DNA from: CAZVCG01 sp964626265
GTDB taxonomy: Bacteria > Pseudomonadota > Alphaproteobacteria > UBA9219
DNA: 64,000 nucleotides
Assembly: GCA_964626265.1 (NCBI GenBank)
Contig: CAZVCG010000003.1
Span: forward strand, 1-64,000
Direction of reading: 5' to 3'
Shown piece by piece: positions 58,833 through 64,000 of this stretch (position 1 is the stretch's first letter; every line of letters starts with the position of its first letter). A program made the position numbers and the translations under genes. Below the pieces are notes generated by a model. That model was given only the letters and a program-made list of their open reading frames with translations, searched no databases and was not told the DNA's origin.

Positions 58833-60008
58833 TTATCTCTCCACGCACATGGCGATGCCCATGCCGCCGCCGATGCATAGCGTGGCCAGACCCTTTTTGG
58901 CGCTGCGTCGCTGCATCTCATACAGCAGCGTGACAAGCACGCGCGCGCCCGATGCGCCGATCGGATGACCGCGCGCGATCGCGCCGCCGTTCACGTTGAC
59001 CTTGGACGTGTCCCAGCCCATGTCCTTGTTCACGGCGATCGATTGCACGGCGAAAGCCTCGTTGGCCTCGATCAAGTCAAGGTCGCCGACCTGCCATCCG
59101 GCCTTGCTGAGCGCGGCGCGACTCGCCGGAACAGGCCCGATGCCCATGATCGACGGATCGACGCCAGCCGTGGCCCATGAAGCGATACGCGCCAGCGGGG
59201 TCACTCCGCGCTTGGCTGCCTCTTCTTCCGTCATCAGCACGACCGCCGCCGCGCCATCGTTGATGCCCGACGCGTTGCCCGCCGTAACCGTTCCGTCTTT
59301 CTTGAAAGCCGGTCTTAACTTGCCCATGCCGTCTATCGTCGATCCGAAGCGCGGGTATTCGTCCTGCTCGAACGAAATATCGCCTTTCTTATCCTTGATG
59401 ACGATAGGCGTGATTTCGTCCTTGAACTTGCCGGCTTTAATCGCGAGTTCGGCTTTCATCTGGGAGGCAACGGCGAATTCGTCTTGCTGTTCGCGCGTAA
59501 TGCCGTATTTCTCGGCGACGTTTTCCGCCGTCACGCCCATATGATACTTGTTGAAAACGTCTGTCAGGCCGTCGTTGATCATCGTGTCGATCAACGATCC
59601 GTTGCCCATCTTGATCCCGCCGCGCATATGTATGGCGTGAGTGGAAAGACTCATGTTTTCCATGCCGCCCGCGACGACGATGCGTTGATCGCCCGATTTG
59701 ATGGCCATATAGCCGTTAGCGACCGCGCGAAGGCCCGAGCCGCAAATCTGGTTCACGGCATAGGCGGTGCGGTCCGACGGCACGCCTGCCGCCATCGCAG
59801 CCTGACGCGCGGGACCCATGCCTTGGGCGGCGGCAAGGATCTGCCCCATGACGACCTCGTCGACTTCCGCGGCTTGCGACTTGGCGCGCTGCAAGGCGGC
59901 CTTAATCACTTCCGCGCCCAAAAGGTGGGCGGACATGTTGCCGAGAGAGCCGTTGAATGAACCGATGGCGGTGCGCGCAGCACCGGCTATGACAATATTG
60001 TTGGGCAT
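58833..60008 (-). CDS. phaA: Acetyl-CoA acetyltransferase (beta-ketothiolase)
   Basis: Condenses two acetyl-CoA into acetoacetyl-CoA. The 391-residue thiolase has the acyl-accepting Cys89 in NQICGSGLRA, NEAFA, the catalytic His in GGAIARGHPIGASGAR and the second Cys in CIGGGMGIAM. It is the first gene of an operon with a tautomerase and phaB, pointing to polyhydroxybutyrate precursor supply. Confidence 0.95.
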   Translation of the reverse strand: MPNNIVIAGAARTAIGSFNGSLGNMSAHLLGAEVIKAALQRAKSQAAEVDEVVMGQILAAAQGMGPARQAAMAAGVPSDRTAYAVNQICGSGLRAVANGYMAIKSGDQRIVVAGGMENMSLSTHAIHMRGGIKMGNGSLIDTMINDGLTDVFNKYHMGVTAENVAEKYGITREQQDEFAVASQMKAELAIKAGKFKDEITPIVIKDKKGDISFEQDEYPRFGSTIDGMGKLRPAFKKDGTVTAGNASGINDGAAAVVLMTEEEAAKRGVTPLARIASWATAGVDPSIMGIGPVPASRAALSKAGWQVGDLDLIEANEAFAVQSIAVNKDMGWDTSKVNVNGGAIARGHPIGASGARVLVTLLYEMQRRSAKKGLATLCIGGGMGIAMCVER

Positions 60009-60200
60009 CGAATGTTCCCTAGTGAATCGGATGTAATTGAGAAGTCAAGACCAGGAAAGGCCTCGACAGACACGCGGAACATAAAACGATCGGGAATCGC
60101 GATCAAGTCAAAGTGATCAAAAATATACGCTCATGTGGCCCATATGGATCGCTTTTATGTTGCAGCGCAGCAATCCTTGCGGGAACGCGTAAAATCCCGG

Positions 60201-60668
60201 CTATCTGGAAAAGTCTGGGTAATCGAACATAGACTGCGCGCACGTGTCGGCACCCTGCTGCAGAGCCTTGAGTACGGCGTTATACGTCGAGCCGACTGTA
60301 ATTTTGTTTTTCTCGATGTAATTCTTTGTAGGATAGACATCGCCTCTGAGCATCATGACGAAAGGCTCGCCGGATATTTTCACCGTCGGATTGCCTTGCG
60401 GGAACAAAGGCTCGAAGACAAAGCGCACTTCCTGCTCGTCCTTTTTGACGTTTTCTTCGGAATCTTTCGGCGTAATGGAAACTATTTTAATGAGGCCCTT
60501 AAAAGCCACGTAAGTACAAGAGTCTTTCGCCGGTTTCGCGGCATTTTTATCTGAGTCTCTAGCCGGTCTAACCACTTGTTGCGAACGTCTCGCCATGCAT
60601 ACGTCGGCGCTTCCCAATACTATTGCGGCAATGGCTAACAACGCCCAAACGGCTCTTGCCTTTATCAT
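60201..60668 (-). CDS. Hypothetical secreted protein downstream of chvG
   Basis: A 155-residue protein with a signal peptide (MIKARAVWALLAIAAIVLGSADVCMA) and a soluble domain with two cysteines (DSCTYVAF and ADTCAQSM) that could form a disulphide. An ATG at 60686 is open, but the purine-rich AAGGAGGG lies within that stretch and positions the ATG at 60668 eight bases away, so I start there. The gene begins 14 bases after the chvG stop and is probably in the chvI-chvG operon. No family recognised. Confidence 0.65.
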   Translation of the reverse strand: MIKARAVWALLAIAAIVLGSADVCMARRSQQVVRPARDSDKNAAKPAKDSCTYVAFKGLIKIVSITPKDSEENVKKDEQEVRFVFEPLFPQGNPTVKISGEPFVMMLRGDVYPTKNYIEKNKITVGSTYNAVLKALQQGADTCAQSMFDYPDFSR

Positions 60669-60682
60669 GTCCCTTCCCTCCT

Positions 60683-62380
60683 TCACATACCCAGCAGTTG
60701 CACCACGAAACGGGCGCCGATCACTTTGCCTTCGCCATCTTTACGGTTTTCCGCCCATATATGGCCGTGGTGGGCTTCGACGATTTGCTTTGAAATGCTT
60801 AGCCCAAGGCCGGAATGCATGCCAAATTTTTCTTCTTTGGGACGTTCGCTGTAGAATCGGTCGAAAATCGCCTCAAGCTTGTTTTCGGGAATGCCAGGCC
60901 CCTCATCGTCGCAAACGATAAGCACGTAGCCGCCGTCAACGTGAACCGACAATACAACTCGGCCGCCGGGAGGAGAGAAAGACAGAGCGTTAGAGATCAG
61001 GTTCTGAATCACCTGAACCAGCCGCCCCTCGACGCCCATGATCGTCAACTTGTGCTTTGGCAACGGCGCGAGAACGACTGTCGCCAACTGGCGCGTCGCC
61101 GGATCCTTCGACGTTTGGATGGCCACCTGATAATAGTCCACAAGCGTCGTCAGCATCTTGCCTACGTCGATCACTTCCGCCTGATCGCGGCTAAGCTCCG
61201 CGTCGAGCCGCGATGCGTTGGAGATGTCGCTGATGAGCCGGTCCAGACGGTCAACGTCGTCCCTTATCACCGTCATCAGGCGGCGTTGCATGGCGGGATC
61301 CTGCACGCGCTCGGCGGTTTCCACCGCGCTACGAAGCGAGGTGAGCGGATTCTTGATTTCATGCGCAACGTCGGCGGCGAAGTTCTCGATAGCGCCTATG
61401 CGCTTTGACAAAGCGTTCGTCATTTCGCGCAAAGATATTGAAAGTTCGCCTATTTCGTCCTTGCGATCGCTCAAATCTGGGATGGCATCGCGCGTCAAGA
61501 GGTTGGCCGTGCCGCCAAGCCCCATGATCTGCATCTGGCCGTGCCGCACACGTTCTGCCGCCATGGCCAGCGTGCGTATCGGCCGCGCTATCGCCCGCGC
61601 CAAATAGACCGACAGCAAGATGGTAATCAGCAATGTAATGCCGAAAATTTCGAGTATGTTGATCCTGACTTCGCGGATGGCTTCGTCGATCTTGACGTTC
61701 GGCTTCGACAGCATGACCGCGCCCAGAACCTGCTTGTAGCGTTGAACGGGCACCACGACGGCCAGCAACAACCCACCTTGAGACATGCGCCAGACTTGCG
61801 TTGCCGATTCCCCCGACAACGCCTTGCGGACGATGTCGTATTGGTCTCCGCGCTGGATGGAATCTTCCTGATAGGTCGGGAAGTGCTGACGTTCGACAAG
61901 CCTGTCCATAAGGTCGAACGGCTTCATCGCCCATTCGGAAAGCAGGTTGTGCTTTCTCTCCGGCTCCGGCAATTCCTCGACGTGTATCTTGGCGCCGCGC
62001 TCCAGCAAAATGCGGCTGTCGGCCAGCAGCGTGTCGTCAAGGTCGAACAGGCGCGTGCGCGTTTCCGAAGCTTCAACCAAACGACGTATCATCGACCGGG
62101 CCAGCAACGGCGACAGTATGTTGCGGTCATCCTCGTCCACGACGACTGCGCCTTCGCCCAAGGCGCTCGCCGATAGCCGCGCCTGCAAAAGCATGGAGTC
62201 CAGTTCGGACGAAATCAGCTTGTCCTGATACCGCCCCAGATAAAGAAGGCTGCCCACCAGAATGGCGAGCGCCATGACGTTGACCGCGAGAATGCGCAGC
62301 ATGATCGGCGATACGCGCTCCTGTATGGAGCGCGCGCGCATACGGCGCAAGAGCCGCCAGCTACGCCTGCGCATCAACAC
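60683..62380 (-). CDS. chvG: Sensor histidine kinase, ChvG/ExoS type
   Basis: A 565-residue membrane kinase: two membrane helices (about 28-50 and 245-266) enclose a periplasmic sensor, then HAMP (about 267-320), HisKA with His340 in NFAADVAHEIKNPLTSLRSAVET, and HATPase_c with NLISNALSFSPPGG, DDEGPGIP and HSGLGLSISKQI. This wording is that of ChvG, the acid- and envelope-stress kinase of alphaproteobacteria, which phosphorylates ChvI. It follows chvI by ten bases. Confidence 0.92.
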   Translation of the reverse strand: MLMRRRSWRLLRRMRARSIQERVSPIMLRILAVNVMALAILVGSLLYLGRYQDKLISSELDSMLLQARLSASALGEGAVVVDEDDRNILSPLLARSMIRRLVEASETRTRLFDLDDTLLADSRILLERGAKIHVEELPEPERKHNLLSEWAMKPFDLMDRLVERQHFPTYQEDSIQRGDQYDIVRKALSGESATQVWRMSQGGLLLAVVVPVQRYKQVLGAVMLSKPNVKIDEAIREVRINILEIFGITLLITILLSVYLARAIARPIRTLAMAAERVRHGQMQIMGLGGTANLLTRDAIPDLSDRKDEIGELSISLREMTNALSKRIGAIENFAADVAHEIKNPLTSLRSAVETAERVQDPAMQRRLMTVIRDDVDRLDRLISDISNASRLDAELSRDQAEVIDVGKMLTTLVDYYQVAIQTSKDPATRQLATVVLAPLPKHKLTIMGVEGRLVQVIQNLISNALSFSPPGGRVVLSVHVDGGYVLIVCDDEGPGIPENKLEAIFDRFYSERPKEEKFGMHSGLGLSISKQIVEAHHGHIWAENRKDGEGKVIGARFVVQLLGM

Positions 62381-62390
62381 CTAAACAACC

Positions 62391-63098
62391 TCAACTTTCC
62401 TTGTAACGGTAGCCAACGCCGTAGAGCGTCTCAATCTGGCCGAAGTCAGGGTCGACGACGCGAAACTTTTTGCGCATCCGCTTGATATGGCTGTCGATGG
62501 TGCGATCGTCGACGTAGATGGATTCGCCATAGGCCGCGTCCATAAGCTGGTCGCGGCTTTTCACATGTCCCACGCGTTGCGCCAGCGCTTTCACGAGCAG
62601 GAATTCGGTGACGGTCAGATCGACAGGCTGGCCTTTCCACGTGCAGAGATGGCGGCCGCTGTCCAGCACCAGATCGCCGCGCACCAAAACGTTGGCCGGA
62701 TCGTCGTTCGCGGGTTGCTGGCGCAATTGCTCGCGGCGGAGCAGCGCGCGAATGCGTTCCATCAATAGACGCTGTGAAAAAGGTTTCGTGATGTAATCGT
62801 CCGCGCCCATGCGCAGGCCCATGATTTCATCGACCTCTTCGTCCTTGGACGTAAGGAAAATTACTGGGAGCGTCGCGGTGGCTGGAGCCTGGCGCAAACG
62901 CTGCAAAAGCTCCATGCCGTTCAAACGCGGCATCTTGATGTCGAGCACAGCCAAATCGGGCGGCCTTTGGGATATGCCGCGTTGCGCTTCGTCGCCGTCG
63001 GCGTAAGTGCGCACCTCATAGCCTTCGGCCTCCAACGCCATGCTGACCGACGTTAAAATGTTGCGGTCGTCATCGACCAATACAATGGTTTGCGGCAC
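62391..63098 (-). CDS. chvI: DNA-binding response regulator ChvI
   Basis: A 235-residue OmpR-type regulator. The receiver has DDDRN and the phosphoacceptor Asp53 in LAVLDIKMPRLNG, with TSKDEEVDEIMGLRMGADDYITKPF, and the winged helix (about 135-233) ends SIYVDDRTIDSHIKRMRKKFRVVDPDFGQIETLYGVGYRYKE, close to ChvI. The start codon is GTG at 63098 with GGGAG eight bases upstream. Pairs with the adjoining kinase. Confidence 0.94.
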   Translation of the reverse strand: MPQTIVLVDDDRNILTSVSMALEAEGYEVRTYADGDEAQRGISQRPPDLAVLDIKMPRLNGMELLQRLRQAPATATLPVIFLTSKDEEVDEIMGLRMGADDYITKPFSQRLLMERIRALLRREQLRQQPANDDPANVLVRGDLVLDSGRHLCTWKGQPVDLTVTEFLLVKALAQRVGHVKSRDQLMDAAYGESIYVDDRTIDSHIKRMRKKFRVVDPDFGQIETLYGVGYRYKES

Positions 63099-63399
63099 GT
63101 TATTTTCTCCCTAAGCTTGGTTAAGCCCCTAAATTCCTAGGCACAAACTATGGCATAAAAACGCCTTAAACAGGATAGGATTGTGAGCTAGTCTAATAGT
63201 ATCGGTCCATGCGGAGCGACCAAGTATGGTTTTTTTCAACGATATAAAAAGCCACTGGACGCACCCTAAGTCGCCGAAATTTACCATAGCAAATAGCTGT
63301 GTGAACTAAAAATTCGATCTTTTTAAGCGTTTTTCCCCTCCTTGCCAGGCTTTTCAGGACGTTTTAGCCTTTTGACCTCAACAACTGAAAGGATAAGCC
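63099..63399. other. Intergenic region between divergent chvI and dapA
   Basis: About 300 bases without a credible gene. It should hold the two divergent promoters. I see an AT-rich stretch and a short GGTC/GACC dyad with a T-run near 63211-63237, but no convincing riboswitch or operator. Confidence 0.5.
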
Positions 63400-64000
63400 A
63401 TGACTTTTCAGCTCGAAGGCGCCTATGTCGCATTGGTCACCCCGTTCCGCAAGGGCGCGGTGGACAAGGACAAGATCAGCGAGCTGACCGAATGGCAAAT
63501 AAAGTCGGGCATCACAGGGATAGTCGCTTGCGGAACGACCGGCGAAACCCCTACGTTGAGCGAAGACGAACAAGACCTTGTCATCAGAACCATTGTCGAA
63601 ACCGCCAACAACCGCATCCAAGTAATTGCTGGGACAGGCAGCAACGATACGCACCATGTCATCGAACGCAACAAACGCTTGAAAGACCTTGGCGTTGACG
63701 GCGTTCTGGTCGTTTCGCCTTACTATAACCGCCCCACACAAGAGGGGCTGTTCCTACACTTTAAGGCAGTTGCCGAAGCTACGGATCTGCCAATCATCGT
63801 CTACAACATCCAGAGCAGGACGGCGGTGAATATCGAAACGCCAACGCTAGCAAAGATCGCCAAAGACAGTCCAAACGTGGTCGGGGTTAAAGAATCGTCT
63901 GGCAACATGGATCAGATCACAAACGCGATCATCTCCTGCGGCTCGAAGTTCAGCGTTCTGTCGGGCGATGACAGCTATACCCTCCCCCTCGTTGCGGTGG
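63400..64000 (+). CDS. dapA: 4-hydroxy-tetrahydrodipicolinate synthase, 5' part (runs off the window)
   Basis: Condenses pyruvate with aspartate semialdehyde in lysine and meso-diaminopimelate synthesis. The first 200 residues are present of a usual ~292. The start ATG at 63400 follows AAGGA at a good distance. Family marks are GAYVALVTPF at the start, the pyruvate-binding GTTGETPTL, the active-site Tyr in VVSPYYNRPTQEGL, the Arg in YNIQSRTAVNI, and the Schiff-base Lys in VVGVKESSG. It complements dapL and the meso-DAP-type murE in this window. Confidence 0.95.
   Translation, partial: MTFQLEGAYVALVTPFRKGAVDKDKISELTEWQIKSGITGIVACGTTGETPTLSEDEQDLVIRTIVETANNRIQVIAGTGSNDTHHVIERNKRLKDLGVDGVLVVSPYYNRPTQEGLFLHFKAVAEATDLPIIVYNIQSRTAVNIETPTLAKIAKDSPNVVGVKESSGNMDQITNAIISCGSKFSVLSGDDSYTLPLVAV

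Noticed and set aside
60135..60554. Plus-strand frame opposite the secreted-protein gene next to chvG
   Set aside because: The minus-strand frame has a signal peptide, a ribosome binding site and operon context; the plus-strand frame has none of these.

Overview
The window looks like chromosome from an alphaproteobacterium of moderate GC content, probably a scaffold assembled from a draft or a metagenome, because it holds a run of 154 N inside a gene. The lineage call rests on several things: a ChvG/ChvI-type two-component pair, a DUF2125 protein, a MerR-type regulator next to ihfA, a SAM-II-type riboswitch before methionine genes, and tyrA and chorismate mutase genes close to each other. I cannot name a genus.

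Layout. 1-3829: the end of a tRNA-Arg, a family 2 glycosyltransferase, rplU-rpmA, a TPR protein and obgE. 3826-7987 (minus): fhs and maeB, C1 and C4 metabolism. 8141-12111: a membrane hybrid histidine kinase followed by a REC-EAL c-di-GMP phosphodiesterase. 12108-14500 (minus): class IV aminotransferase, gmhA, cutA and a frameshifted DNA-deoxyinosine glycosylase. 14600-17161: a SAM-II riboswitch, a long structured leader, metY and metA. 17284-22095: an MFS exporter, tRNA-Gln, rlmE, tRNA-Pro, small unknowns, merR-ihfA and an orphan Flp pilin.

22550-42349 is a nearly unbroken division and cell wall (dcw) cluster: mraZ-rsmH-ftsL-ftsI-murE-(unknown membrane protein)-murF-mraY-murD-ftsW-murG-murC-murB-(double ddl)-ftsQ-ftsA. 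Many junctions overlap by 1-4 bp, so translation is probably coupled. It is preceded by five CCCA/CCCT repeats at exact 10-bp spacing, which fit an MraZ operator. Oddities are a gene of unknown function between murE and murF, two fused D-Ala-D-Ala ligase modules interrupted by the assembly gap, and no ftsZ after ftsA.

42364-56000: dapL (minus), an autotransporter-barrel protein, YceI, hslO with one zinc cysteine replaced, a candidate small RNA, a DUF2125 protein, an M50 protease, tyrA, chorismate mutase, and a methyltransferase/gloB pair enclosed by two inverted copies of a ~210-bp element. 55996-63098 (minus): an ABC exporter, a phaA-tautomerase-phaB operon and chvI-chvG with a small secreted protein. 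The window ends inside dapA; dapA and dapL suggest lysine/meso-DAP synthesis by the aminotransferase route.

Intergenic space carries several families of palindromic repeats (GTCATTCC-type, GGGGACACAAT-type and the 210-bp element). I see no CRISPR array, prophage or complete insertion sequence. The most interesting leads are the 210-bp inverted element, the fused Ddl, the membrane gene inside the dcw cluster, the long leader behind the SAM-II aptamer and the candidate small RNA.
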